DNA of 64,000 bases from Nocardia macrotermitis (lineage in GTDB: Bacteria; Actinomycetota; Actinomycetes; Mycobacteriales; Mycobacteriaceae): assembly GCF_009604405.1 (NCBI RefSeq), contig NZ_WEGK01000002.1, positions 248,001 through 312,000 of the forward strand, read 5' to 3'. Shown piece after piece: positions 32,901 to 33,081 of this stretch. Within the stretch, counting starts at the first letter, position 1. Every line of letters starts with the position of its first letter. The position numbers were made by a program, and so were the translations under genes. Under the pieces are notes generated by a model that was not told the origin of the DNA, searched no databases, and was given only the letters and a program-made list of their open reading frames with translations.

Positions 32901-33081
32901 TGTAGTTCTGCGAGGCAGTGTCGCACGCCAGATGCAGCGGTGTCAGGATCCCCTTGAGCCCTTCGGCGGCCTCGGTCCAATCCTCGCTCAATGCGAAGAG
33001 GGCGTCCTCATCACCTTTCGGCCACGACGACCCGGCCAAATAGGACAGCCACTGTAGCCCGGCGGGCATCTCGATACTCAT
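2941..33081 (-). CDS. Giant multi-domain polymorphic toxin-like protein (10,046 aa) with WXG100/CpnT-like N-terminus and Tox-PL C-terminus
   Basis: One uninterrupted frame of 30,141 bp encodes about 1 MDa. It starts at ATG 33081 (MSIEMPAGLQWLSYL), with GAGG upstream, and ends at TGA 2941. Modules in order (residues): WXG100/CpnT-like helical domain 1-130; Ala/Gly hydrophobic stretch to 305; Asn/Gly/Ser linker to about 815; papain-like module (Cys835-His918-Asp933); coiled coil 1125-1255; SecA-like helicase 1310-1885; papain-like module (Cys2447-His2529-Asp2548); unrecognised beta-rich 2700-4640; Lys/Ala/Glu hendecad repeats 4645-4905; OTU-like (Cys4956, His5109-5112); acidic Ser/Thr repeats 5235-6080; papain-like module (Cys6185-His6266-Asp6284); three ADP-ribosyltransferase-like modules 6490-7965; two protein-glutaminase-like modules; calpain-like (Cys9076-His9384-Asp9406); DGT repeats; C-terminal Tox-PL (Cys9882-His9986-Asp10008). 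The N-terminus predicts ESX-type export, and the modules resemble effectors acting on host or competitor proteins. No WXG100 partner or ESX core gene lies nearby. Export, processing and target are inference. The modules are listed separately below. Confidence 0.9.
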   Translation of the reverse strand: MSIEMPAGLQWLSYLAGSSWPKGDEDALFALSEDWTEAAEGLKGILTPLHLACDTASQNYSGSGADQMKSQFDQFFSGDSSVEKIIEGLEQLADSVFDCGQQTEYAKLQIIITLAVMAAEIAYALATLWGAWAVPLIEAEGAGIMRLIASRLAGALAARAARLAATPLWKLTAIQVLEQGAIGLGTDALAQGIELAQGHSKGFNVKQMFITGAVGAISGGVATPIGHLGGKYLGGWVAKNGEMTWWKAGLVAVGSGIPAGVVGAGAGIVAYGAITGQWEFDPAALIGGVGGGLVGGVHGVLGHFQGKFTAAGGYEPLPAYSAEDKPPAYSTTEKLPSSGDGSTVLSDTKPGRGDVKTDNPAAAQTQTPPVNGNSQRTQSNSSNSPASEISRGGLSNGNNRNGGNVNGNTTNDSTRNVNGNKTNGNSTQQVDNRGSVNGRNGSNSSEFSPANGKSGQPAANLDQHARNLNGDNNTNLAANSRTDSGPHNEVPTRNESLIDNRSSDNAAQQSPIHGSTEQRVNGTPETNPVNGSRNGSEQTNPFRQTDRTTPPQSTPIRSTNISDNSNSTVRQPVSSSLDSRPAQQPRAYSSVSKVADGSSTPLRTGTQEQARPTLGSNNPYRMAAESKLTGNGTDQLRATPESRNLTNTPDRNKYRATVEDAPDESGISRSTEKPADSQGGNRFRSTDTTRNGKDGNPFRTTVEDVVDESDPRFNTTDTRNGSTSLRPAENQTTPLPRTGDETRSGGTNPFRSTLGKDGNEQGGSSPLRRNDPESRSQESRSGSDPLPKITANRRDPLENLTAPRAGASRSGELPGAPHEHTHTDYRTGQRVVNDCSRQVLRRLASEFPENRRIFPPEEPVGLHGMDALEFEMRSTGTLQSFPNHEAVGEALRALGPGAKAAVIESYRGPADQHGIGAHAVVMTVRNKNDWVWDPATNRETPLIFHDRDKVAGVTAVLYSADGSPTRAPGRTPDGVESTGNVRIGASTVTEPHHTDTPSRDEPTPPNDVPAASTHDGPPGRNWADVTELGTQPQQLSKAAFGKSSSSAHDLVVLGDDSGAHYIWSRSGGLTDSEGRAVPRSTTLDTVLSDPRITEVRVPGKAEHSTSRPTEPADLHSHNDSPAESGSPKRDPEVLQRLTAGQERAEQHQQQVKQTIERSAESVEEARRALETAESTHDDAHISEARAVYEQAAQDHRQTVETAVDTLMSDAEKAGTDTWKAFQDGHISQEDAFPLIRRQRVSAAKAAAESLLAHYDIQAGKDKSGPLAKLSNQELEQRILEGSEKDSRAAQIELFRRGTGGEIGGPGGKVLRWTQLTSEILMRHGPVEMDTGEGKELTAISRATRTVLEKGIAHVMTSSDPLVVHMQHEFESLVAGDHGLGIDVYHLDSDQPFPERVEGRKLIVLGTAQDYGFRAVKEAQAVVDKLKDSGMSTEELASLRADLEQAPSMQEYKKILDSAAEARGLPDRFEPFPGGDLIIDEIDAQLIDEQTHYVLSPGKSGPADEAFSNHVHEIWKTLQEAKEGGVLGPEDFGKDLEKRGVFDARMTPAARDKLAAMLGRDRISDADAEEYAHAAQAEWGPERNSDYHVSDDGKIKIISSQTNDQVMDDPEKQSSSRWNGFAKYLEAKNGLSITADSEHSLSITGKQIFSGGHFDHITGMSGTLLTPTEGNPRGVEDVMHQEYGTGPISKVDRFFKSQLLTPDAKHFTSGAKKFEAMANDILDTAFVQDSKTGAWEQKGSPQLAIAMDNADVARLADALHHAAAERGLDVKFDALDVAWVDSHGSKDRANEALQQIIKDGGEMGRIILGNKMMGRGVDITPSEKAIANGGLKVKISGGPAYSERVNHQAKTRAARSGDPNGDWETGGTPGEAVHYISPEDYRSAAPNARVKTFITRYQEAAQQHQDATEAHRNDGNEQTEAKLEETRASLNTAENDLRDLATPLQKAAVEQQLLNSRRAESDPARGPPLEDGTGTRQPVTPPPRSGDDATSHRPAPNTDGSNDIQRSTTPEQQTGTSPERPSIDRSPGARPTVYQPQRDLPSIETVLGDPAFGSTGSERGGSETTSHDFGEDTSTPSPAFRPEDLPGTTGTRPAWSSHYTPNSLAAQHNNPFQQFDRNQAGPSTPSRHAPALDGSTRSPEKLPPPETQEQAEPHTEAPHTPPTRDFPARMAPYERRGSSRFGLSRLFQGFSRRIPTVLVDGRRTTVHEEPWHPTATMRNPYLHLTGDANNRRLWAYPQGRVDSVAGDTVGRFGGWLAMHWLRHGTSRTNEFDYTTLTSSQRQDAINVISSLRAPSADNSRENWIRWAELSLGGGARLDLRESTDFAGLPRGTRLWMVNPIDSRAMAAEHVGGGHGFRVYDPDTGRSDSIDVSELQLRMRQRGFNEFVVVEPTTDRTTAPIPMDHAARLAVDELPTYLDAQDQRPPDYPAPPVYTAPDDPAGVWGAVNCAVLSLSLLSAFTGRPRPEIPTSLAGVTGMPADVLAHNAGAPLTRFDNHDHIAAQLTAIGPGAVALVVDDYRDFTDANGVGAHAYLMRVDENGTVSVHDSSDPSHRSFPPQVPRELAGTHAVLYSADGIPKAMDPALADQLAATTMIGARSTDDSEPTDPPAGSNLSRTVWNYGRRFKGAEDLIKIAPIPENTIKWLRQQVIHHVETEAAKKPVATTSSTKPADTEATEPAESTKPADAEVTKAADADISKKTVTPADSKGAELTETAKPKYTGPDAKRKTALTKALKGPQTPKDPFHAAVKQKLTSRLTTAEAYRLFSKSGMPLAAEHNGNPFPVFLRLRLVPREISRPNDGPAVSIQSWTYGNVDIGSSASEHSLRSFSFPYTHLSDVKNKGKLINWGVTPQFNFMHNQLSSAMAVIGSVQSVIKKRSTDSDAVPHDFDMQWEMRYNPEGLAGVLSPDIRDHEDDWVKIDHEAAPDLLTAWFPNHLHDNTIKIPEAGKDDKHTPIPFHRAPDYSDSGKNANPYISVDQMPFYGPLDFPAHDELFADVMKGFPDQIKQISKASAIQLRTFFGDNLRGNVPMMHGGSVQSPTMYTSSGKPLGFFEVEIVDFHGGDTLTGPVTAEGQSRLEYNVVRGLRTQARAAISNRLGAAFAFSLGLAQGKSDEATGYATRGGNITPLKAGVTHQNSHALSYGGRGYISRALRLVSRLLHTTPEMEIRVKFVRPDGAPILPKSGTPLNNPGKKTSTKDTVPAEDSTKPKDATKPAEDSTKPAKDATKPVEDKTADATPTGKRYPINMLMPSKAALGRKPQAGEQRFLPLHLLHLQNLDLLTTPLQVEIPDNIFDGIEKFVSDMDFLPSASKANDLLDLRSTAEERLENSRKLSQMKARLTKLAAFDEMLQLGFRTEFNGTTAAGLDPARITVTIKAVREYNTPDGKYDPKADPNDGVTHDWRTPVLQTMNYSGIILSSGEETESTPLAADAGASASFTNPLNIIGTQRLSSMTASYDFNYGKSKGEGAAQFHAEENYTFSPKNSAEDDYKGDAGLEIFGMRTRFIAEISYSHGHGPAPIEGEGKVSLAVPQYLTTAKANKGKLRPPTMRADHGPKDALPADIVKGLGMKSKKAIEGGVGRIPLSAVVANHAVAEIFHEATTGLIDGIELEAAAEGRDFDPSTLDIPGKFPEDHGPILPIAEPRTGQTDDPSSWWSSHRAGFHSWVPDLSKWQPSLGPWFRKQNSEPESIDLPELGKGPVVPETTITIPKKAVTTGTEAEEAPKPLKELDPLPKPDAKKPKVPGAWPEETEKDDDGTTTPENGETWGHWAWSKATGIGKWVWRTAFGDPATDPASQASSVLHASMSPQHMIMYAPLIFRDSYKFETEIPGKVTGTDYSVDIRGFFDNIRAVKPAAVDTEHWLEANNATMRFKGLQKGHKGAFIVGGTYGEESDHSFRPSGGLQSSNSSNTHVTKGDGTDSMRVTSDYGGKVYRFVADGHYTVTVKAGLRNFISGLVHGKPYGTRTRVIDAPDRLEFFLTDNDLHDYPEYKALLMKTAEEQKWDLDIIPEGQEEQNVSETQDDGTVKTVKKYVPVEPRLLSDAYTGKRRDDPKTAKALPAFGGATEVIFDDGRGALENAATTLLEKISPGATVVGHNNYHPGVAPLINEHSTSYGVRNLANAGSEGKHTFHFVDRSMGIPRMVGVTFTQRPQADKDMPDGQTLATIEGKMVPRTAALDNVHRHIRADGNSLEEPGATSVGSSHSHSNQLSVGLSGQSNQQRPGATLAVQRTGTHSEVHNSTRDLSAWQRSAARQYEFKIPSEWTVTVDWRMMDETLSGYVFDKVGDLLTASGNAIAEGKSLITTGQWRGVVEGLDPDEISTPSQSRSDTVKATTFMRVHEGDTKPIPKVGEKPAAEVARTDPQVFGFDPTKSKLEPAKAIGTFETIDLEAATAVKPAEKVPGKVRELLSVPSWKPKLAFDIREFDASQQFAEALLRVDPSLHTNDSTRVAEGMYNRLVTLVANGDFVTLGPQSTAPFLNVEETGKMPAPQQHAAGVKIGDTVVKMSLYSPREEDGNDQIAFDAFEFTVDSMGSSSSRNTSTALSVGYSGAKQTNDRGGPSSIPLGGDVSGKGGTVAIGSVLRSLFRTNVKGGKPEGKRLRSVAVVEVIGPKGTLWVTGDLILRSNEKPPDSANLPKNIAPKDDSSLVPPKDGKPKGDETDAAKKAADEKAAAEKKAAEDKAAADKKAAEDKAAAEKKAAEDKAAADKKAAEDKAAAEKKAAEDKAAAEKKAADEKKAKEEAEAKKAAPKKKSKPKKQQPTSDTEDDDTKNPDKNKDDTEADKAAAEKDAAEKAAAEAAAKKLEDEKAAAEKLAAEKAAAEAAAKKLEDEKAATEKSEAEAAAKKLETEKAEKLAAAQAKADADKREVEAAAAAEKLATEAKKLEATLAADKEAAAAAKTATQSGKEKSMFSFMKGALSSLLPDTAATPAARARGARRFIVNDVVAPPGMVWESMPLDGDCFFHALERIYYPEPYRTAGELDRRIRYLRYLTALELANPARVNDYFEVFQNLRNTAENSGKKLTAAQETAGISPADTNRHFAEYLRQIEHEVLPRHQWNSDISDLVPRAAAAALAHLLPPTTVRLHHRQLPDGATFGPDDQATSDGSILVAYDHYHHAVPSTDAVPTGTSTRPWSAVNHLFAEGVEQYTPTTVATASPTRLTVFGDQHAVHHIWYPGVNAQRGQMRDADNRAVNLTFAQALGGATVVRAAAVPVEPAAPAKQPTTSAQQSADPELDAAIAASLGYKSDYDLDGALAESLVVFNESLVATAEAASAAEAAKAAETSAAATESENGGSTEPTAKAVFDSGLDKSFDKGLYDADGKLILPPASPTGTVIHAPDDDISIHGLDLNNPSGKKSPFPTGITSHLTDSEEDLGAIGAVKSPELLDESALQPPASPVVPVVSESELSHDTTASTLPHTSSTDAVQQIPIPAVVEHDPSLTAHTLDSLDEFTASTTPTKLPEVPQPSLGDDKKKSTDLEEPASSTTILHTPSDAELAAAASATTGLHTPSESEVLTPLPAANIPHTPLESELLDPTSATTALHIPSDSELAAAASATTALHTPSDSEVLDPISPSTALHTSLESELLTGPVMAPTLPPLRLTDLRSTLDDATVHPGSDDEEALVLTDESTVDHTGRPRSNSLPPEGNAVAITPDVPTRRPNRANSFTGFPVLLDETTPSIDPRIFTASKNTLPLSKSIENLLLAAPSSSSPTFPGPFVPHFSNSPTRHDFFTHQGAFEKASPEYNLKPATSFDGLELPEDTSSKDFEPVEKTTSVDDLKLSDDTGLTHGVEPIEKFDPAEITTPTDDLVAPKDFTPSKGLKPATSFDDLKPSKGTVSPEAVKPVKRAASVDDLKLSDDITVTEGIIPKGLAPAEKTASVEDPKLSDSTTTEDVKPVEKLDSDEDSMLVVDPLAPKDFTAPKDVEPAEKLDSEEDITPVMGPLSPMRFTTTEGFDSTEFNPTHGLALPKKPTAPKDFTLSDDLVFPEDFAAPKNRRRAASFDDTKLSGGNASTKGVKPVRKLDPNEDIMPVVDPSAPKDFTAAEGSEPTKRAASLDDVKLFDDAFVPELTPLKTPRTDPATDGSTPLRSGETATPARRSRNPWNRLRRLASRITASDQTTGAAIPRPTADTPRRSIRDLFRRPLDRLNLRTSTTTPTPRPVRSDGATAHTTVTNRPADTLLAPPLTPNDCVVAALTAIRNTLPGTRIRVPRLPFSLSGHTRRELERAAGGRLRGYPDETTIVRNLQIHGPGAQALVVAVHAAPNTNGIGAHAYRMYNDNGLIRVDDAADPTHTLPGQQRPAGVHAILYTPEGNTVRPLLPRRTTVPKFPADIRIGAPEDHSGSNRTLSTAPDRTGSSSAIPHGDAASSRTGHRNAGPGVDGTARATDSAAGSARRRGLQRLHGFVSRLRSRDTAVASSSTSAAAQGNRTLPAATDSPFRSIRALFGRRESGIATSDVIVTRTTHRVDGTTMDGDGTTSRTPQFTTRTATSLDQLSPQHRSAVVGHTRKPDVVDDFLADPDRFVRDWDGAASAPEGMAILWPGQQPPAFEDLHRELERMAQVPEEELDPGAPGMLDVLRNLLAADDPRREWQTVVEDFHRYHEVNDHFGANLNAQFSIDALRDQIRRLDEATSAPLPITTPMHLVSDDSTLAGRLIAGGAGAEILHHTFTAAAQTSSTPRVELTVPPGVRGLLSGDPAHPQLLLPRDTVFRFTGLTEDGRVTAEVALAAPNRAGVRYVPTGEPRRSSWDSTEPQPDSLPDQGLLVGGVRYFADDAARESFAHNVLRTWDDLSGEVRNTLRRYEEGALINIALRRGTAAGIDRWVAHLVDSAELWKSREYELQRAGVSSWSPDAEQLAVPSTLLAARPGARWDQIRSDARMYELIRDHFGPRDTSEPLTPGPLHEHMRVLDEATAVPLRLDGAVQVTRSLSTIDFLNAADGQPLGDRNPDLLVGAIQHEPGYLSTSFSARGRHMPDTTKYHVSLTVPPGARGVYIGSDARDRHKLELVLQRDARYRITRIERPARGLPVLHAELLLPADPSRSAGLAPNPGPFTDTPDLPGDPKGKGRSDTHDVTDTTPAVGERAYESGPQTRPAGFDTDATDSTPTPEHSTDPQQQPSRPASPPPLLARPNVPSTTNSPTRQPHNEIRDLTAEENHALSAYADIARILRDKLSYAGIDDDDLFHLIEQMNPDLLDDLADAAAALGATPQTAVDWQRRADNFDKSIQDVARENSRRSDDFVDDFASYHPTETADTTDDSAAFPGGEAMNDFAGFFAANNLTGFPSNNRGADAPDRDTDTASTADLAPRTPTPVLRDLTPAETRALRQFARFDEAIRSAEPWEALELAEQLRPDLHDAFHSAATALRVPPTLAVDLRLEAHDRQDAEPGIGVEDIRRRITVNREPTPDNTRVWEPSDQDANHVLEVLAQFSGHSTPTEARTTLAHGLAEHLDDYTDQITTFTPAGLKELKVEVLRRARWDAERSGERWRLVRRHGDMVAQGLARHGDPLYRTPEELAAETHRREQFEESVRQFDDAIRQRAQDRLRHLLDVVRDPQHPTDHLMSADLLPIAARELGLNVIVLHPDSPREIFQHGPSDAPFTVLYTSAEHPEGLQVATITGGTPLRLSPNDLHTPVAFEPPPGQQWRPDTPADATHTGHLDATGTRIFDSDEAGLNYGETALNQWHHLTPEQQHAAWAYHTSAIHNTLLREGADRAQEVLDRSRTAAEYISLLSELTGSREPSLAELTNHYRAGEAPIHEKIADPYRANTMWRLIQAIVNRNNAESTLAQMIADDQFQRVTLQPFFQRYFGTSPSLEVLERAIDTLDTATRPLPNTEPIRVVRGLTSIDFMRDINGNPLGFHDDPTRLIGAVQREPGYLSTSVGRDLATMPDGRRFEYRMNLTVPPGAEGLWIGPRSGVPRDNELLLARDTMYRITGARRDEANDLVILDAEILTPTDDVPDALRSVVPAASSGLAESSRTTAGFPDTAESTSPRSAPETFAAALAAGKATDPSESPAAEASGSSRSDSRHAYAQTLSAILAGDRPIDFARMLTVLTHANTSRDARPLDNAFIDAHGRPLKDVVREAVQQGRLSESQERRMARLMGWQPKPDLPAGITPPRTATRPGQSPADLPPVREYVKSLLAEQNIESALTFVEKLDRNPRRLWAIQDAYRAQTNGRDLAADLRSALPQDRDYLDHVFAEPPARESDWGADDKRIPVEWGTARQWFAHIGAMSFEHWSGDHPLPHGYLDTGCVQLAHHVALELISLGTQPRKIMVNGEDLAVVQHLPDGSATSLNWFHHVANLVYTRDRDGHAQWMVWDPAVAREPVSTRDWLARINLDADRATHLEGPAEQIIETFAARRAADEANDSAWMRWTRDGYLREPTVVVTDAHAMALAAGRLLPPRADADVYRPETLRELDRGFADVDTDKRLLQSLNVMARRTLGGRIRGAVEDYLHAREAEGNPPAESDILDLVYSRLRGNPARVGLLDDNPGLARFLRSQLPTRYREFIVGNLDTGSDHEYAAQLAAALDSTDPIDFRALLDTLRHATALRDTAFLEGAYQVANTTPLAAAVREAHEAGRLTDAQTSRIGQLLGWEPETFPASATPPPTHGENAPQVRAYSDALRDRIDSGQASAALALITRLDRDLRAIQPVEAAYRTATEGRDLRTDLRTALPDEHDYIDHALARPARTDATPTPVLEDTATDWIQALNTLPSTTHPGSAERAQLAAVTLTGLGTHPRKIVITAAGLQAPTTRPDPAGRDTTTRYVPIDQYVGNLVYTVEGGIAAWQVFDPALSSTPMLVQEVLAHLRAPRDAQVSEFTAREDLDFATPVRPTSSRSHEAIPDQDTYFGQDLRQQLDSEPEGDTQVSRARLDRADPGPRQLGPDQQLQALSLTEREQLLPMPGVPIRVPRPAGDVLTFVDHNGRTEQLPTVGDKVPARLVTHPDQPAHYQITEPGGQIRYILRDMAMDFTFEHAPNSTDTGTLSWKTPAGAEIRFLGFDEHNRPLPLRMPYDVPLVARPGFGSWQWLKYPGRPEWFRVNTSSGVLPALPVVRGRHNDPLFGVDGIPKPEETRQGSAGDCSLLADLKSLAEHDPQSIVDILHDHGDGTVSVRFLVDHPDGTTGLEWVRTEKTIYVTPGADTGYFIRHEPGEPLWATMIEKAYALRFGNGDGYQVIIGTPLTTAAARLGAGFHRAENGWFAQPVTRFRNYDIAHPLRFDIDTLHQLLDDYLSRASVRSDLTNAQTPTADLEFARRLADTFDDWQARQLALHNSTRAQLSARHRNDPAGFTTAWNDFLRTRDLRSPSGFRGYLDQRFPDRWESEKQALTDYFSDTFGSEPQHRTLPSRSTVAARAIGRQIEWALRRNTAVTIGTHAFGGPATLPGLTQTHVYTVLAIEHDSTGEPVRILLDDPYDNHDNYPLPLTGIEYRLDPKGNDHIGEPASGPRHELEGSEYGTHPDGTRYRRDPDGTEYGTEPDGTRYRRDADGTEYGLTPSGARFHEAPDGTVQYTYPSGGRRLRTPDGTLYWTAPDGYQERKPAGTTDWIPDPGRTDPPDTTIPRRGGILAVDLTHLPKFFALGMSGPGAYGLAAPRPTPDPPLDSNEDNVLHTLFDELHGRDTDDNQPDSPPADSSTSPTHGLSEDQKAAVALAQDTRTLLSTATATGPATPVTANPHSATPAFDHFRYEQAGGEELIAPVAVARIIMHTRLGQGVLPDQAAKFWQRAQLATDLTFNKGEILEPMQLLHVDLVPTPSTADTGSAHLHVTIGHGDGEWHPDLPIESFAENLREHLGLPRSADLEGLSADDLRHLTNAMARALTASQLTGLDNSRRFGPNYLQALEDPDFQHEVENALRDGDRFLVGADPRDNDYRTLINAGGTAEPGRNNNCIDTSLAALASFLGDPQVALARWVDGNWGEANGLQRAQSFLGTPIESFHSTAGMDKQFAALHEHIRQQGPGSAALVHNVWQARDPVTQQALFTSGGSPIMSNIAHATVVVYPRNVAPNRTPGPVWWDPQKGTVSDHPPAWLVNGSALLEYLMAPRPTTTPSGPTN
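2944..3504 (-). other. Megaprotein C-terminal Tox-PL (glutamine deamidase-type) toxin domain (residues 9860-10046)
   Basis: The C-terminal tip has GRNNNCIDTSLAALASFLG (Cys9882), NIAHATVVVYP (His9986) and VWWDPQKG (Asp10008), the standard Tox-PL layout. In polymorphic toxins the C-terminal domain is normally the delivered toxin and the next gene encodes its immunity protein. Confidence 0.8.
4492..4779 (-). repeat. Megaprotein DGT repeats (about residues 9435-9530)
   Basis: Seven or more short units of the form PDGT(R/E)Y(R/G) follow directly after the calpain-like module. The DNA shows near-identical 48-bp blocks around 4620-4740. The unit resembles beta-hairpin repeats found before toxin tips. 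Confidence 0.85.
4807..6144 (-). other. Megaprotein calpain-like (C2) cysteine protease module (about residues 8980-9425)
   Basis: The calpain signature QGSAGDCSLLADLKSLAE (Cys9076) is followed by LWATMIEKAYALRFG, THVYTVLAIEHD (His9384) and LLDDPYDNH (Asp9406 where calpains have Asn in NPWG). The stretch NDPLFGVDGIPKPEET upstream also fits the calpain PC1 entry. Confidence 0.8.
6622..7164 (-). other. Megaprotein protein-glutaminase-like module, decayed copy (about residues 8640-8820)
   Basis: THPRKIVI, QYVGNLVYTVEGG and WQVFDPALSSTP align with the intact copy, but the Cys helix reads AERAQLAAVTL with no Cys and the His pair is Val-Gly. It is a duplicate without catalytic residues. Confidence 0.6.
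8032..8634 (-). other. Megaprotein protein-glutaminase-like module, apparently intact (about residues 8150-8350)
   Basis: DTGCVQLAHHVALEL (Cys8246), LNWFHHVANLVY (His8292/His8293) and WMVWDPAVAREPVS (Asp8313) follow the Cys-His-Asp order and the DPa.a..P pattern of protein-glutaminase-type deamidases. The predicted reaction is deamidation of protein glutamine. Confidence 0.65.
9187..10134 (-). other. Megaprotein ADP-ribosyltransferase-like module 3 (about residues 7650-7965)
   Basis: IRVVRGLTSIDF (Arg7834), EPGYLSTSVGRD (STS 7871-7873), MNLTVPPGAEGLWIG and DNELLLARDTMYRI (Glu7915) give a full R-STS-E set. It is the best preserved of the three copies. Between copies 2 and 3 (residues about 7430-7625) lies a helical region ending in LGLNVIVLHPDSP that recalls the C-terminal half of an OTU fold without its Cys box. 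Confidence 0.7.
11977..12789 (-). other. Megaprotein ADP-ribosyltransferase-like module 2 (about residues 6765-7035)
   Basis: The R-STS-E layout of the exotoxin ART class is visible: VQVTRSLS (Arg6921), EPGYLSTSFSAR (STS 6957-6959), VSLTVPPGARGVYIG, and KLELVLQRDARYRI (Glu6999). The residue two before Glu6999 is Lys rather than Glu or Gln. Confidence 0.7.
12847..13614 (-). other. Megaprotein ADP-ribosyltransferase-like module 1, decayed (about residues 6490-6745)
   Basis: The helical lead-in and the strands RVELTVPPGVRGLL and LLLPRDTVFRFTG match modules 2 and 3 in order. The catalytic Arg region reads MHLVSDDS, the STS motif is replaced by ILHHTFT, and the glutamate motif by HPQLLL. All three ART hallmarks are absent, so it is probably inactive. 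Confidence 0.55.
14107..14559 (-). other. Megaprotein papain-like module 3 (about residues 6175-6325)
   Basis: Module 3 carries LTPNDCVVAAL (Cys6185), NGIGAHAYRM (His6266) and VDDAADPTH (Asp6284), ending GVHAILYTPEG. It is the third copy of the module at residues 825 and 2435. It retains all three triad residues. Confidence 0.65.
14842..17379 (-). repeat. Megaprotein acidic Ser/Thr/Pro repeats (about residues 5235-6080)
   Basis: Two repeat families lie here. The first (about 16330-16640) repeats LHTPSDSE(L/V) followed by a variable arm. The second (about 14900-15850) repeats KPVEKLDS, PKDFT and SVDDLKLSDD blocks. Both are low complexity and predicted to be disordered. They separate the OTU-like module from papain-like module 3. 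Confidence 0.8.
17692..18294 (-). other. Megaprotein OTU-like cysteine protease module (about residues 4930-5130)
   Basis: The segment has the OTU signature at its start, MPLDGDCFFHALER (Cys4956 in DGxCF), and the closing strand and histidine pattern LVAYDHYHHAVP (His5109, His5111, His5112). Length and spacing fit an OTU deubiquitinase-like fold. Bacterial OTU modules are known in effectors that cleave ubiquitin, and also as polyprotein-processing domains. Confidence 0.7.
18367..19149 (-). repeat. Megaprotein Lys/Ala/Glu hendecad repeats (about residues 4645-4905)
   Basis: An 11-residue unit of the type AAAEKKAAEDK is repeated at least seven times, then continues as longer KKLEDEKAAAEK-type units. 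The 11-residue period and the A/K/E content predict a long straight coiled coil. At DNA level this is a tandem 33-bp repeat with near-identical units, so copy number may vary between strains. Confidence 0.85.
19162..24984 (-). other. Megaprotein unrecognised beta-rich region (about residues 2700-4640)
   Basis: About 1,940 residues show regular alternation of polar and hydrophobic residues and many aromatic strand-like segments (SIQSWTYGNVDIGSS, FRTEFNGTTAAGL, TASYDFNYGKSKGEG, ALSVGYSGAKQT). The nucleotide composition is like the flanking coding DNA and the frame is open throughout. No family was recognised. Lys/Glu/Pro-rich spacers (residues about 3190-3240 and 3760-3850) divide it into at least three blocks. 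Confidence 0.55.
25282..25779 (-). other. Megaprotein papain-like module 2 (about residues 2435-2600)
   Basis: Module 2 repeats the pattern of module 1: WGAVNCAVLSL (Cys2447), NGVGAHAYLM (His2529), VHDSSDPSH (Asp2548), ending GTHAVLYSADG. It is preceded at residues about 2170-2430 by a Trp-rich region that includes GFRVYDPDTGRSD and that I do not recognise. Confidence 0.65.
27427..29154 (-). other. Megaprotein SecA-like DEAD helicase module (about residues 1310-1885)
   Basis: SecA-type motifs occur in order: MDTGEGKELTA (Lys1334, Glu1335; SecA has GEGKT), IIDEIDAQLID (1479-1482 DEID, Walker B), GMSGTLLTPTEGN (motif III-like GMTGT), NKMMGRGVDI (Arg1814; SecA GRGTDI), and a motif VI-like HQAKTRAARSGDPNGD. 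It is flanked by coiled coils. The Walker A Thr is Glu and the motif VI arginines are rearranged, so ATP hydrolysis may be lost. Confidence 0.75.
30157..30609 (-). other. Megaprotein papain-like (Tox-PL type) module 1 (about residues 825-975)
   Basis: A Cys-His-Asp set is visible: VVNDCS (Cys835), GIGAHAVV (His918) and WVWDPAT (Asp933), with a final strand ending in VTAVLYSADG. The same order and spacing recur in modules 2 and 3. The toxin papain-fold (Tox-PL) family includes glutamine deamidases and peptidases; which activity applies here cannot be read from sequence. Confidence 0.65.
30637..32094 (-). repeat. Megaprotein Asn/Gly/Ser-rich low-complexity linker (residues 330-815)
   Basis: About 485 residues are dominated by N, G, S, T, R and P, with many short repeats such as NGNN, VNGN, NPFR(S/T)T and TVED. 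No domain is visible. It probably forms a disordered spacer between the export domain and the first enzymatic module. Confidence 0.7.
32167..32769 (-). other. Megaprotein Ala/Gly-rich hydrophobic segment (residues 105-305)
   Basis: This stretch contains several hydrophobic runs (for example ITLAVMAAEIAYALATLWG, and GAVGAISGGVATPIGHLGG, and AGVVGAGAGIVAYGAITG). It could insert in a membrane or form a glycine-zipper bundle as in other CpnT-like N-termini. It is followed at about residues 320-335 by two P-x-A-Y-S motifs, one of PPxY type. Confidence 0.6.
32692..33081 (-). other. Megaprotein N-terminal WXG100/CpnT-like domain (residues 1-130)
   Basis: The first 130 residues are helical and open with MSIEMPAGLQWLSYLAGSSW, then GDEDALFALSEDW, the style of the WXG100-like N-terminus found on large actinobacterial toxins and on CpnT. 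A Y-S-G-S-G turn sits between the two predicted helices. Such domains direct substrates to type VII secretion. I could not find a clean YxxxD/E tail motif. Confidence 0.75.
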
